A DNA stretch of 64,000 nucleotides, from NCBI RefSeq assembly GCF_000002875.2, contig NC_009415.2, positions 754,001 to 818,000 on the forward strand, in the 5' to 3' direction. The notes under the pieces are model-generated. The model saw nothing but the letters and a program-made list of their open reading frames with translations. It ran no database searches and was not told the origin of the DNA. Source of the stretch: Leishmania infantum JPCM5. Lineage: Eukaryota > Euglenozoa > Kinetoplastea > Trypanosomatida > Trypanosomatidae. The position numbers were made by a program, and so were the translations under genes. Every line of letters begins with the position of its first letter. The first letter of the stretch is position 1. Positions 39,227-49,463 of the stretch are shown in pieces.

Positions 39227-40375
39227 TCAGAAGGGAGCCACCTCGAAGCTGCGGTTTTTCTTCTTTCCGGATGCAGGGGACTTCGGTAGGCCCGTGTTTT
39301 CTCTCTGATAAACGGTCGATTCCTGCGGAGACAGACCGTCGAAGGCAGACTTTTTGTCGCGACGAGACCGGTTTCCGCGAAGCGACGTCAGCGGGGTGAG
39401 GAAGCGCCACAGCGGCGACCCCGGGGTGCCACCACCGTTCACCACCTGAATGCGCAGAAGGGCGTCGTTTGCGGGGTTATGTTCGTAATCAGCGCCCTGG
39501 CCGTACACTTCTTCAGCGGTCTTGCGATACTTGCGTCGCTTCTCGCGGCGTAGCTCTTGTAGAAGAGCCAGCTCGCGGCTCTCGCGGAGCCGCTGCTCTT
39601 GGAGAAGCACGGCCGCCGTACGCGCGTCTATCTCGCGTTCCCCCGCCGCCACATTGGTGCTCGCGGGGCCATCGCCCTGTTGCGGCTGCGGCTGTCCGGG
39701 CGCTGGCGCGGCGCTTTGCAGCGGCGTCGGTGGTGCCGTCTCGCCACCGCCTCTGCCAAGTCGCGCCTCCTCATTCGCCTGCCGGCTGAGGAACGGTGTC
39801 ACACTCGCTGGCGTTGTATCTTCGTCGTTGAGGTAGAAATCGCTGTCGTCCTCGCTGGTCGTGTGGCGCTGTATCTCCTGCCCATCAAGCAGCATCTGCA
39901 TCACATCCGGACCTGCGTCGGCATTCTGCGGCCGCCCGTTCGCAAGAAGCTCATGGAGCGGCATGCGGGCAATTCTCCGCGCCTCTTCATCGAGACGGCT
40001 GTTCTCCTGCTCGTCTGCTAGTTCAATCTCGAGATTCTGTCGCACCGAGTTAACACCACGGCGGCTGCGTAGCGTTCGTCTGGCGCTGACTTCTGGCCGA
40101 TTTGGGAGTTGAAATGCAAGTGATACTCCCTCTAGCGCCTCGCCACGCTCAATCAGCAGCAGAACGACGTCGCGAAGGCGCCGTTCACGCCACTGCTCCT
40201 GCTCCTGCCGTTGCCTCTGCCGCACCAGCTCCACGCGCTGCTCCCTTTCGCGTTCGAAGCTGCGTGTGCGAGAGTCATTCGTGTAAACCCCGAAAAAGAC
40301 AAGGGCGACAGCAAACAACACGAATAAAGCGAGGGTGACACCTACACCGAGGGCGACAGAGGTTTCAGATGCCAT
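39227..40375 (-). CDS. N-terminally membrane-anchored coiled-coil protein
   Basis: 382 residues, function not recognised. A single hydrophobic helix at about residues 7-32 (ALGVGVTLALFVLFAVALVF) is followed directly by a very charged Arg/Glu/Gln helix (SFEREREQRVELVRQRQRQE, about 39-66), a layout typical of a signal-anchored protein with a cytosolic coiled coil. An acidic, Ser/Asp-rich segment (HTTSEDDSDFYLNDED) and a Pro/Gln-rich linker precede a second charged helix (LQEQRLRESRELALLQELRR) and a basic C-terminal tail (GKKKNRSFEVAPF). No enzymatic motif. The ATG at 40375 begins nine residues before the membrane helix, so the start is well placed. Codon use matches neighbours. Confidence 0.78.
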   Translation of the reverse strand: MASETSVALGVGVTLALFVLFAVALVFFGVYTNDSRTRSFEREREQRVELVRQRQRQEQEQWRERRLRDVVLLLIERGEALEGVSLAFQLPNRPEVSARRTLRSRRGVNSVRQNLEIELADEQENSRLDEEARRIARMPLHELLANGRPQNADAGPDVMQMLLDGQEIQRHTTSEDDSDFYLNDEDTTPASVTPFLSRQANEEARLGRGGGETAPPTPLQSAAPAPGQPQPQQGDGPASTNVAAGEREIDARTAAVLLQEQRLRESRELALLQELRREKRRKYRKTAEEVYGQGADYEHNPANDALLRIQVVNGGGTPGSPLWRFLTPLTSLRGNRSRRDKKSAFDGLSPQESTVYQRENTGLPKSPASGKKKNRSFEVAPF

Positions 40376-40522
40376 ATGAGCTGCTGAACCTGCGGCTCAG
40401 GCCACGCCGCTTAGGTGCTTCGCTAGAGCTCAAAACGTGTGCGCACAGGTCTCCACTTTCGTTGTGCCAGTAGGACACGCCGCTTGAATGTGTCCGTGCG
40501 ACTTGAGAGGGCGGCGATACCA

Positions 40523-40540
40523 CTACAGCAGAAAAAAGAA
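40523..40540 (-). promoter_or_regulatory. predicted spliced-leader acceptor, 39227-40375 gene
   Basis: Minus strand reads ttcttttttctgctgtAG with the AG at 40524-40523, about 148 bases before the ATG at 40375. Prediction only. Confidence 0.5.
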
Positions 40541-41787
40541 TGCACGACAATTTTCAAACGGGCTCACACGCTCAACCACGCACACGGGGCGCGTGCGCTT
40601 GAAAGTGTGTGCGCAGCAAGAGGACCAACCACAACCACTACAAAAAAGGGAGGAGGGGGTGGTGGTGATGGGACGAATGAGGCGACAGGCCAAACACCAC
40701 ACTGCACTCCGCTTAAATCGATGGGGGACAAGTCGTATACCCTCGTGCTGGTCTTTGCAAAATTACCATTGGCCAACCATGTATGGGACACAATGACTAC
40801 TTGTGCACGCACGCACACGAAGGAAACAAACAAACATACACAAAAAAGGCCACTGGTACCACAACAGTAACAAAACAAAAGTGCAAATGAAAAGATACGC
40901 ACACAACAAATATATATCGATAGATATATCTGTACGTATACTAGACGCGCAAGACCCCAAGAGGAATGCAGGAAGAGAGCGAACGACAAACAAGCAAGTG
41001 ACAAGCAAGAAGACGAAAAAAACCAGAAGCAAGTCCAGCTAGCAGTTCGGACCACCACAAAAACCCAATAGCCAGCGGCGCACAAGGTGACAGACACCAC
41101 CGCCCCAAAGAAAGTGCACAATCGGGCACACGCCAACACATACACAGCGATGAAGTGAGCCGAAATGCGCGGCGGGCGCACACCGCCAGAGCGCACTTTC
41201 CCTTTTTTTGGTTATTAATGATGAAGTTGTTTTTCTCGCTTGAACGAGACTTTGTGATAATATCAGTAGGGACAGCGAAAGAGCGAGCGAGAGGAGAAGA
41301 AGCAGCAGCTATCGAGGAAGACGACGACAAGAGATGAAGTGGGCTAGTGAGAGGAGGCGAGGGGCGGCCCAGGAATACGTACAGACAGGGAGATACACCA
41401 CCTTCGTAAACAACAACAAAAACAACAGGCTTTATGTAGAAGCACAACAACAAGAGACAAAAGAGAGCCTGTGGTGTCTGTGTGTGCTTGCCTCGCTTCT
41501 TCGTTCACATCCCACGTGATGACTCGAAAGCGCCCAAGAAGGAGGACACACGCGGAGAGTATCCTCGGACAGGGTGCGGATGGGGTGGGGAGAGTGAGAT
41601 GGATAGATCTCTGCAGTTGATTTCGGGTAGCAGGGAAAATCACGAGCGTGTACAGATGCGAAGAGAGAAGTCAGATATACGTATTGGCGTTGGCAAGGGC
41701 TAAAAGCAAAAAAAGAAAAACTCACACTGAGGTGGGGAGGAGAGGAATCGACTGCTGCACAATCCTGCAGACACGCACGCTGGGTAG

Positions 41788-41811
41788 ACACACACACACA
41801 CACACACACAC
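41788..41811. repeat. (AC)n microsatellite
   Basis: Perfect (AC)12 in the gap between the 39227 and 42716 genes. Confidence 0.9.
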
Positions 41812-42715
41812 CGTCACGCAAAGAAGAAATCTGCACCCTTGCTTGCTCGCAGTACGAAAGAGATGGGCAGAGAAAGATAAATCAAGTGGAAAGGGTTTAG
41901 TGAACAGACGCAGAAGCCGATGATATATAAGCTGTTCTGCACCACGCGTGCCCGTATATATATATATGTATATATGCGAGTATGCGAGTATCAGCGCAGA
42001 CAGGGGAGGAGGTGCCCCAGGGGTCGAATGCGGATGTGACACGAAATGCCGCGCAGACTTATATTGCTCTATGTGGACGTAGACGCAGCGAGAGGGGAAG
42101 GAAAAGGAGAGAAAGGAGGTCGCCTTTCTTCGTACGCGTGGACTTCGACCGTGTATATGTGTGTGTGCGGATATCGCCACCTTTGGAGGGGGAGTAGCCT
42201 TGTCGGATCCGTGACACAACTGGGCGCGTGCGGAGGAGGGAGGGAGGGAGGAAGTGGGCGGATGGGGGAGGCGATGTCAGATGAGCGGAAAGGAGGTGAT
42301 GAAGAAATGGTGAGCAGATAGCGAGGAGCTTGCTGCACGTCTGTACAGGCGCATGTGGCCCATGCTGGGCTATTGCGCTGACAGAGAAACGCACGCTGGC
42401 GGCGCAGAGAGAGAGGGAGCACCACCGGCGCAAAAAACCGGATAACGTCTTCTGTCAGGATGGCGAGGTTCAGTCGTAGAGAGCATTTGGGGCTTTCTCG
42501 TGGAGTCGGGGGCATAGCCATGCCGTGTACTATTGAGCTGCAGACAGCGAGGTGACGGCAGCAGCAAGTAGTGGACCACACCAGCTCTGTTCACACAAGC
42601 GAACGATAACGGGGGGGGCACCAAAAGTTGGGGCTTGTTTTGCATGTCGTTCACTTTTCTCTCTGTGTGTGTGCGTGATGATATGACTCTCCCTCCCATT
42701 AAATAGGTAAGACGG

Positions 42716-43966
42716 CTACTCTGTATGCACAGGAGCAGTTCGTGGAACATCTCGCTGCCGCCGTTGCTCTCGAACAACTCCAGTGCTCATCGATGCTCCG
42801 CCGGAGCCTTGCTCAGCATTCTTGACCGCCTCCTGTAGCAGAGCACGCTCGCTGCGCAGATAGTCCAACCGGTGTACGCGCTGAGACACCATTGCGTATT
42901 GAAGAGGTAAAGGCGAGGACGCTGATGATGGGCCAGCGGCTCTTGTCAGTCCCGCCGCAGCCCCAGCTCCGGCCTGACTCCCGCCTTCGTCTACCACGAC
43001 TTCCAGAGCGTCCAGCACAGCGTTGGAGAGTACGTGGTATCCGTGCAGCTCCATCCAGGCCAAGAAGTTCCACACGTCGTGGAAGGATGCCACAGCCTGC
43101 GTAGGGGTATTCGGCTTTGAAAGAGACGACGCCACACTGGCGCCTCGCTGCGCTGCCTTCAGGAGGAGTACAAGCAGGTGGTGAGCATCCGCTGGCGATG
43201 GCGCAAAGGCTTTAGAGCGTCTACTGGTCTCCTCCTCGGCTGGTGACGGCGGTGCGGTAGAGACATCGACGAGGGAGTTCTCAGTAGATGGCGGTGCGTA
43301 CACGCCGCCTTCTTCGGCGCAAAAAACCAAAATGTCCTTGGCGCGCTGCAGCCGTGTGGATGGTGCCGAGGACGCAGGGGCGGTCTTGGCGATTTCGGCG
43401 ATGGCGTGTCGAAGTGCGACTGTGCACGAGGAAGGCAAGGAGGTGGCGCAGACACCTGCACAACTCAGTGCGCACACAGCCGGCTCATTATACCTGTTGA
43501 GCTGCACACCACGCAGCACCGCACTAAGGTGGTGAGGCTTCCAGGTACCGGCGCGGAAGGCGGCGGTCAGCATATCTTTCCAGTCCTGATCGCGAGGGAG
43601 GGTGAGAACGAGGCACAAAAAGAGATCCGTTTTCGCTTTCCGTTCTGCATCTTCCGGGGTCAGCTGAGGACGGTAGATGTCCATCTTCAGGTCGTCATCG
43701 TCGTCTTCACCTGCCGCGCTGCCGACCGTGGCCTCGGCCGCAGGAGTTGTAGGAGGGAGAAGGCAGCCATCGTCACTGCTGAGTTGACGGTGCAGTGCGA
43801 GAAGCGGCACGCATGCCTGCTGCGTAATCAAGGAAACGCGGACAGCTCGCAGAGCCGGATATGGTGCTGAAGGGCGGTGAGGGAAGAGACTTAAGGTTGC
43901 TGGAAAGAGCCGAGGATGCGAGTGTTGGCCCGATGAGCCCCGCGCACGGAGAGAAGTCGCCCTCAT
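42716..43966 (-). CDS. protein of unknown function, probably mitochondrial
   Basis: 416 residues, no family recognised. The N-terminus after the ATG at 43966 (MRATSLRARGSSGQHSHPRL) is Arg/Ser-rich and free of acidic residues for about 45 positions, a good mitochondrial import signal. An acidic patch (GEDDDDDLKMD) precedes a helical body with repeat-like segments (DLFLCLVLTLPRDQDWKDML, TWKPHHLSAVLRGVQLNRY, PADAHHLLVLLLKAAQRGAS, SFHDVWNFLAWMELHGYHVL), reminiscent of PPR/OPR-like alpha solenoids, but the period is irregular and I do not assign one. The C-terminus is Arg/Gln-rich. The frame is open to 44218, but the added residues (hydrophobic, then His/Thr-rich) read as 5' UTR. Confidence 0.75.
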   Translation of the reverse strand: MRATSLRARGSSGQHSHPRLFPATLSLFPHRPSAPYPALRAVRVSLITQQACVPLLALHRQLSSDDGCLLPPTTPAAEATVGSAAGEDDDDDLKMDIYRPQLTPEDAERKAKTDLFLCLVLTLPRDQDWKDMLTAAFRAGTWKPHHLSAVLRGVQLNRYNEPAVCALSCAGVCATSLPSSCTVALRHAIAEIAKTAPASSAPSTRLQRAKDILVFCAEEGGVYAPPSTENSLVDVSTAPPSPAEEETSRRSKAFAPSPADAHHLLVLLLKAAQRGASVASSLSKPNTPTQAVASFHDVWNFLAWMELHGYHVLSNAVLDALEVVVDEGGSQAGAGAAAGLTRAAGPSSASSPLPLQYAMVSQRVHRLDYLRSERALLQEAVKNAEQGSGGASMSTGVVREQRRQRDVPRTAPVHTE

Positions 43967-44927
43967 GAATCCTCGCCTCTGTGTATGTGTGTGTGGCTGC
44001 GAGCGCAGCAAGCGGCGGGACGCACTCCAGTTGTCGGTGTAACACGGACATGCGAAAAAGTGTGATAGGGGGAGAGGTTCACGTACCCATGGCTCAAAGG
44101 AGGCAAAGACGAGGAAGAGAGCAGAAAGACAGAGAGTCGCCACTGAGATGAAGTCGATTGCCGGGGAGGTGGAGGGGGTGCTTGTCTGAAGTGCTTTCAG
44201 AGACACCCTCACATACAACGCGATGCAGTACAGGTCTTGGAGCTAACCACAGATTATGCCTCACACCCGTCATCGCGTTCACGGCTTAAATCAAAGAATC
44301 CCCCCAAAAGCTAAGGTGTGCGCGTTCACACGCAAGCCAACACCGACGTGCGGGCGCATACCCCTCTCCCCGTTACGAACTGCGCTCTCTCTCCTCACGG
44401 CTCACACTCCAAGCCCTCGTTCACGGTGAGAGCCGGCGACGTGGGGTGAGAGAAGAAAAAGAGAGCTACAGACACACACACACACACACACACACGCATG
44501 TGGGCGCCAGAGCCGAGTCCGGCCTTGTCCTCGTCTTATTCTGCAGCGCTCCGGCAGGCTCTCACCTCCTTGAGAGACTGAGGGAAAATACGAAAGCAAG
44601 GACAGAGCCGCCATAAAACGAGAGCCGTCGACAAGCCACGCCCTTCACAGCGGCCCGCCGACACGCACATGGTGGTAGTGCGACACCACGCAGTCGACCG
44701 TCTTCAAGTTCTTCACTGTCGTAAATGAAGTGCGTGTGAGTTCCGCATCCGATGCAAGAGAAAGAGAGGGGAAGGGCGAGAATCACCACTGCTCGGTTGA
44801 ACAGCGAGTCATCCGCCTCGGAGAAGAAAGCAGAAATCACAAAATATGAGATAAAAAATTTGCACCAGAGGAGCACCCGCCCCCAAATTTCATCATCGAC
44901 GTGCGACAAGAGGCCTCGCTCCCCAAT
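43967..44927. other. intergenic, no firm gene
   Basis: Contains a (CA)12 tract at 44472-44495 and, on the minus strand, an open frame 44562-44960 that starts inside SIDER-like copy C (see findings); I do not call it a gene. Confidence 0.45.
44472..44495. repeat. (AC)n microsatellite
   Basis: (AC)12 in the gap upstream of the 42716-43966 gene. Confidence 0.9.
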
Positions 44928-45496
44928 GTGCCCAGTTCTCTGTCGCAGCGCGTCAGCCATACACTACTCCACACGGCCCTGTCACAGGCCCCCATCGTCT
45001 GGTGCGAAGCAGCCATAGACACACGCGGTACAGCAGTGCGCCGACTCAGTTACCTGATAGCACGGCCTCTGACCCCAAACTCTGCTCACTCACCCGCCTC
45101 CCAGCCGCTTCTATTATGCCCGTAGCCACCCCTGGTGCACCCCCCTCCCGGTGGCCCAGGCTCCCCACCAGTGGGCAGCGAGGGGCGGCTGAGGTACGCT
45201 GGCGTCACGCTGACACCCTGCCCATCACATGGGTGGCGCAAACGTGTCCACTGTCGAAGATCTCTCCCACACAACGCCATCCGCGGCCTCACTGCCGGCA
45301 TCAGTGGGGGCATGCGTTGCTCCGACCCCCCTCTGCGTAGGTAGGCGCCTGACCCTCTCGCCACCAGAAGCGGTGCAGCATCGGCGGGGGATAGAGGGGC
45401 GGCTCGGCCCCCTCCCCCACACAAATGCACAGAGTGGGTGTGCACTGGACCCTGAGATGCCACGCACTGAGAGGGGTGCGTCCCCCTCCGTCCTCA
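44928..45496 (-). mobile_element. SIDER-like dispersed repeat, copy C
   Basis: 569-bp element matching 63432-64000 at a constant offset of 18504, with no difference seen by eye. It shares an exactly identical 196-bp core (45150-45345) with copies A and B, and its low-coordinate half is homologous to theirs but strongly diverged. Same orientation as the genes. The right end may extend past 45496, since the matching copy is cut by the window edge. SIDER2-type retroposon remnant by length, orientation and intergenic position; the family name is from memory. Confidence 0.65.
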
Positions 45497-46645
45497 GGGC
45501 AGCACACGCGAGGGCGGGGGGAGTGGAAGAGGAAATCAAGACGCACGTGCACTGAAAAGGAAAAGTAAAGCGAGCAACAGGAGAACGGAGGGGGTGGGAG
45601 AGAGGGATCGGCCCACCAGACACGAAGGGGCGGCGGGGTGAGAGCAGACGAGATGGCACCAGTGGCCCAACACGGATCTTGGCGACGAGAGAGGAAGATA
45701 GAATCAAGCAAAGACATGAAGAGATAAGGCAAGGTGGGTAGTGGTGGTGGTGCACAGCAGTCTGCGGTGTACATCGGGGACGGCACACAGCACCACAAAC
45801 AGACACGACGGTTCAAGAGTCGGCGGTGTGTCCGAGAGAGAGACATGTACGGAGGGGTCGAAAAACATGGCGGGATAGCCAGGGGACCAGAAAAGCGAGA
45901 CATGCAGGGCAATTACGGAAGGGGTCGCGGTGGTGATTTCAAAAGCAGGTGCGAGTCAGGCGCACTGAGGACAGGAACGGAAAAGAAAGAAAACAGCCAA
46001 GAAGAAGAGAGGAAGCGTGTAGTTGAGCGAGAGTGCAAGTGACCTCCCTCCCTCAAAGGTACCGAGGTAGCAGCAAATGCATACATGCATATAAATGAAT
46101 AAATATATATATATAAACTTATGTGAAAGACATAAGGCAAGGAGAAAATATCGTTCACCTAATTTTCGGCACACAAACGCTTACACGCCTTGGATGCCGC
46201 TGACGCTGAGGCACTACATCTACCCGGCGGTCTTGCGACAAACACCGCCGCATCAGTGCCATTGCCGATGTATGCAGCACCGGCACACTGCTCATCACCG
46301 CTGTTGTTGTCTCTCGCGGTATCACTTAGTGAGCTGTGTGCTGGGAGGGGCACTGTGTGGACTTTGTGCGGTGCTGCGTAGGCGGCACAGCTATCCGTCA
46401 TATCGAATTGATTCCGCGAGCACGAGACGTTCGGAATCCAGTGGTGGCCGACCGGCGCTCTTGGCCGAACTATCGCGTGGCCCACAATATCTCCAGCGCC
46501 GTCTGCAGAGAAAGTTCGACTGCTCTGTTGCATAGGCAATTGGGGTTGGACCTTCTCTAGTGAGCAGGCTGAGGGGCGGCTCTATCTGCATGATGCGCTG
46601 ACTATGTTACGAGGGATGCCTTTGATATCGGTGTAGCACCGCAAA
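45497..46645. other. intergenic, no gene seen
   Basis: Between the small ORF at 46646-46873 and SIDER-like copy C. Purine-rich plus strand to about 46045, a TA-rich spot at 46105-46118, then mixed composition that reads as 3' UTR of the small ORF. Open frames on both strands at 46095-46540 show no coding signature. Confidence 0.5.
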
Positions 46646-46873
46646 TCAACACGGGTCGAAGCGGTATGAGAGACACGTGAACACCAGCACAATGCCGCAG
46701 ATCATGATGTGGACGGTGGCCCAGGCGGGGAGGCCACGATACGTAGCGCGCGGAGAGAACGTTGGGTAGGGGCTCGATCGTGGGCTGGTGAAGGTGGTGG
46801 AGCCGGTAGGCTCAAGATAGCTCACCTCCACCACTGCAGCGAGCGCCGCAACAGACACGTCCTTGACTATCAT
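46646..46873 (-). CDS. possible small single-span membrane protein
   Basis: 75 residues, ATG at 46873. The C-terminal third has one hydrophobic helix flanked by Trp/His and Arg (LPAWATVHIMICGIVLVFTC, then LSYRFDPC), resembling small inner-membrane subunits of mitochondrial complexes. Codons use mostly G/C at the third position (GTC AAG GAC GTG ... ATC ATG ATC TGC GGC ATT GTG CTG GTG), unlike the surrounding non-coding sequence. It lies on the coding strand inside an otherwise 4.3 kb gene-free stretch, and a minus-strand pyrimidine run (about 47010-47030) with AGs downstream could serve as acceptor. No family recognised; a chance frame is not excluded. Confidence 0.5.
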   Translation of the reverse strand: MIVKDVSVAALAAVVEVSYLEPTGSTTFTSPRSSPYPTFSPRATYRGLPAWATVHIMICGIVLVFTCLSYRFDPC

Positions 46874-47159
46874 GGCAACCGACTCTTTACGCCGGTGCCG
46901 GTCTGCTTTGGTATGCGCGTGTCTCTCTGTGCAGGCGCACGACAGACAATCCAGCTCAGCACAGTTGGTGGGACAAACGATACGGAACTAGCACAAAGTC
47001 CCCCCCCCCGGAAATAAGAAAAGGAACACCGAAGTCAACGGGGGATCCGAAGGGAGGGTAGGGGGAGGGACGGCGCACGCGCGAAAAAAAAACGAAAGGT
47101 GTTGGAACACCAACATACTGTACATCCCGCACCACTGCACACTTTACGGTATCGTCCGG

Positions 47160-47181
47160 ACACACACACACACACACACAC
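47160..47181. repeat. (AC)n microsatellite
   Basis: (AC)11 in the gap downstream of the NAP gene. Confidence 0.88.
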
Positions 47182-48066
47182 ATACACTCAGAGTGAGAGA
47201 GACACGAGGGTCTCGGAGTTGGAGGTGGCCGGAGCTGGACGCAAATGGGTGGGGCTGTCGAAGAGAGGGGGACCGGGGAGAGTTGTGTACCCGCCCAGCG
47301 CACTCAGACAGATGTATGCCTAGCAGCGAAAGAAAACCTGCAAGGAGATACAGGACGAGACGCGCGCGTATGTGCACACATCCGGCTGTGCAGGAGCATG
47401 TGTGAGGGGTGCTGTGACTGTTGAGATGACAAGGCGGTGCATCGACCGTGGTGAGCACACGAGAGCCGCACTACCACAGAGGATGTGTGTCTGTGCCGCT
47501 GTAACGCGCAGACCCGTTCAGCTATGCTTCGGGTCCTGCAAGAGTCCAGTAAGGGCGAGAGAGGGATAGAGGGAAGCATGCAGGGCGGGAGAGAAAAGGA
47601 GGCGGAAGAGAGAAAAATGGAGAGGCGCAGATAAGACGATAGAAGGTCTCGAGTCCAGATCTAAGTCGGTGAGGATATAGCGAGCATAATGATCATCGGA
47701 GACGGATATGAAGGTAGCGCGGAGGGCGGAGGAGTGGGGAGGGCTTTACCTCTTCACAGATTGGTGCCGCGAGTTTTCCGATAGCGGAGAGGGAGAGAGA
47801 GGAGGCAGCAAGGAGTCGTTGCTGCTGCCATAGTCTCGCGGATACCTGTCGATTGCTTGGCCAAACACAGCTCCGCGCTTGCTCGTATGGAGGGCCTGAG
47901 TGAGAAAGAGGAGACGGCCTGCGCGGACATGTACACGAGAGAGAGGGGCAGGGGGGGGAAGAGGGGGGGGGATACGAGCAACACGGAAAGCTGCCACGTC
48001 ACCCAGGCCACGTCTTCGGGGTTTATCTCACGTGAGCGCGCACTCACGAGCGTGCTTATATGCGTG

Positions 48067-48090
48067 CGTGTGTGCGTGTGTGTGTGTGTG
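48067..48090. repeat. (GT)n-rich microsatellite
   Basis: Interrupted (GT)n tract in the 3' flank of the NAP gene. Confidence 0.8.
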
Positions 48091-48251
48091 GCGCAGGGGT
48101 TTAGTTAAGAAAACGCTGCTTGGCGCTTCACATCTTCGTGATCGCACTGTGCCTTTAAGAAAAAGAGAAGCGAGGGTGTCATCATGAGGTTGGGGAGGGA
48201 AAGGAGGGGGGGGGCAAGGGAAGGCCTGAGCACTATGCCCCTCTTGATTCG

Positions 48252-49463
48252 CTACTGCTGCTTGCACTCCTGCTGCGGAGGCTGCTGACCTACAGCACCA
48301 CCACGCCCGCCGCGGCCACCAGGCGTAGCACCGCCGCCGCGCTGGCGGACGATGTTGCGGAAGTTCGATGCGCCAGCTGGCGCCTCGTCCTCGTCCTCGT
48401 CCTCTTTATCGCTGTCGCTCTCCTCGTCCTCCTCGTCCTCACTGTTTCCAAAGCCGTACTGCTCGCGGAGCTCCTTGCCGGTCTCCACCACAGCTTCGCC
48501 AGTGTAGTAGAAGATGGCGCGCGGCACCACCGCCTGCGTCAGCGCCGTCCCGACCTCGACGTCCATCTCCATCTCTTGCTCGAGGAAGTCCTCATCGTCG
48601 CCATCCTCGTCATCATCATCGTCCGGGTTGGGCGGGGAGAAGAAGTTGAAGAAGGACTCGCACGGCTCTTCGCGCTCCACGACACGCATCTGGCCGGTCT
48701 TCTTGTTGCGCTGCTTCTTCTGCTTGACTGTCACGGTCAGGTTCTTCTTCGAGGACTTCCAGTTGATGTCGCAGCCAACTACATCTGTGATGCGCGGCTC
48801 GCCGTGGTCCTCGTCGTACTCGGTGTGGTACTCCTTCGTGAGCGTTTCATTTGTGAAGTACTCGTTGGGGGAGAAGTGGAAGACGAGACGGTCGCCCTTC
48901 TCCGGGTCACCCTCGACAAACCCGCGCTCGATGTCAGTAAGGTGCATGAGGGCGTCACGGTCCTTCTCCGTAATCATGCTGTTCACAGCCTCCGAGTTGC
49001 TCATGGCAGTCAGCCAAAACGCCGGGATGCCGCCGGACGGGCTCGCCGCCGCCTTTACCAGTGCGCTGTTCTGCTTCTCATCCACCGGATCAACAAACTT
49101 CACACCCTTTTTCGCGGGCGCAGCATCCTCCTTCTTATCCGGCTCGGTCGGCGCCGCCGTGCAACCAATGCGCTGCATCTCCTCCTCCGTGATGTCGCGT
49201 GCACCCGTGACTATTTCCTTGCGAACAGCGAAGAGCTTCTGGTTCTCTGCGGCGCACTCGTTGGCCAGCGCCGCAATCTCGGCACGCAGGCGCTGGCGCA
49301 CCTCGTAGTACTCCTTCAGTAGACCCTGCAGCGCGTACACGCGGCGGCGCTCCGCAACTGTCATCTCCGTCATGACGGCAACCATGTCCACCTCACTGCT
49401 GCTCGCCTCCGAGGCATCACTGCCGGTGCGCGCTATCGGGTCCACGTGCACCTGAGATGGCAT
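48252..49463 (-). CDS. NAP1: nucleosome assembly protein (NAP1 family)
   Basis: 403-residue histone chaperone. Order of features: a long dimerisation helix (AERRRVYALQGLLKEYYEVR and on, about residues 35-85), IPAFWLTAMSNSEAVNSMIT (the family's IPxFWxxAxxN signature), DALMHLTDIE, LVFHFSPNEYFTNETLTKEY, the ...INWKSSKKNLTVTVKQKKQR beta region, an ESFFNFFSPP motif followed by an acidic DDDDDEDGDDED tract, VVPRAIFYYTGEAV, and a second acidic tail. NAPs bind H2A-H2B and shuttle them for nucleosome assembly. The extreme C-terminus ECKQQ is a CaaX-type end identical to that of animal NAP1L1 as I recall it, so farnesylation is likely. Between the acidic tail and CaaX lies an RGG-rich stretch (GGGATPGGRGGRGG), an uncommon addition. 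ATG at 49463 (MPSQVHVDP); upstream frame is Ser/Pro/Leu-rich UTR. Confidence 0.93.
   Translation of the reverse strand: MPSQVHVDPIARTGSDASEASSSEVDMVAVMTEMTVAERRRVYALQGLLKEYYEVRQRLRAEIAALANECAAENQKLFAVRKEIVTGARDITEEEMQRIGCTAAPTEPDKKEDAAPAKKGVKFVDPVDEKQNSALVKAAASPSGGIPAFWLTAMSNSEAVNSMITEKDRDALMHLTDIERGFVEGDPEKGDRLVFHFSPNEYFTNETLTKEYHTEYDEDHGEPRITDVVGCDINWKSSKKNLTVTVKQKKQRNKKTGQMRVVEREEPCESFFNFFSPPNPDDDDDEDGDDEDFLEQEMEMDVEVGTALTQAVVPRAIFYYTGEAVVETGKELREQYGFGNSEDEEDEESDSDKEDEDEDEAPAGASNFRNIVRQRGGGATPGGRGGRGGAVGQQPPQQECKQQ

Larger units (their letters stand above)
40376..42715. other. intergenic, no gene seen
   Basis: 2.3 kb gap. Besides the predicted acceptor at 40523-40540 it contains AT-rich spots (40910-40930 and 41955-41975), a (CA)12 tract at 41788-41811 and purine-rich runs (42230-42300). 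Minus-strand frames at 40564-41196 and 42069-42581 are Cys/Phe/Leu- or Pro/Ser-rich translations of pyrimidine tracts, not genes. Confidence 0.5.
46874..48251. other. intergenic, no gene seen
   Basis: Between the NAP gene stop and the small membrane ORF. Contains a (CA)11 tract at 47160-47181, a (GT)-rich tract at 48067-48090 and G-rich runs (47950-47970 and 48205-48215). No coding-like frame. Confidence 0.5.

Noticed and set aside
48514..49322. Two long plus-strand frames over the NAP gene
   Set aside because: Antisense shadows of a strongly supported coding sequence.
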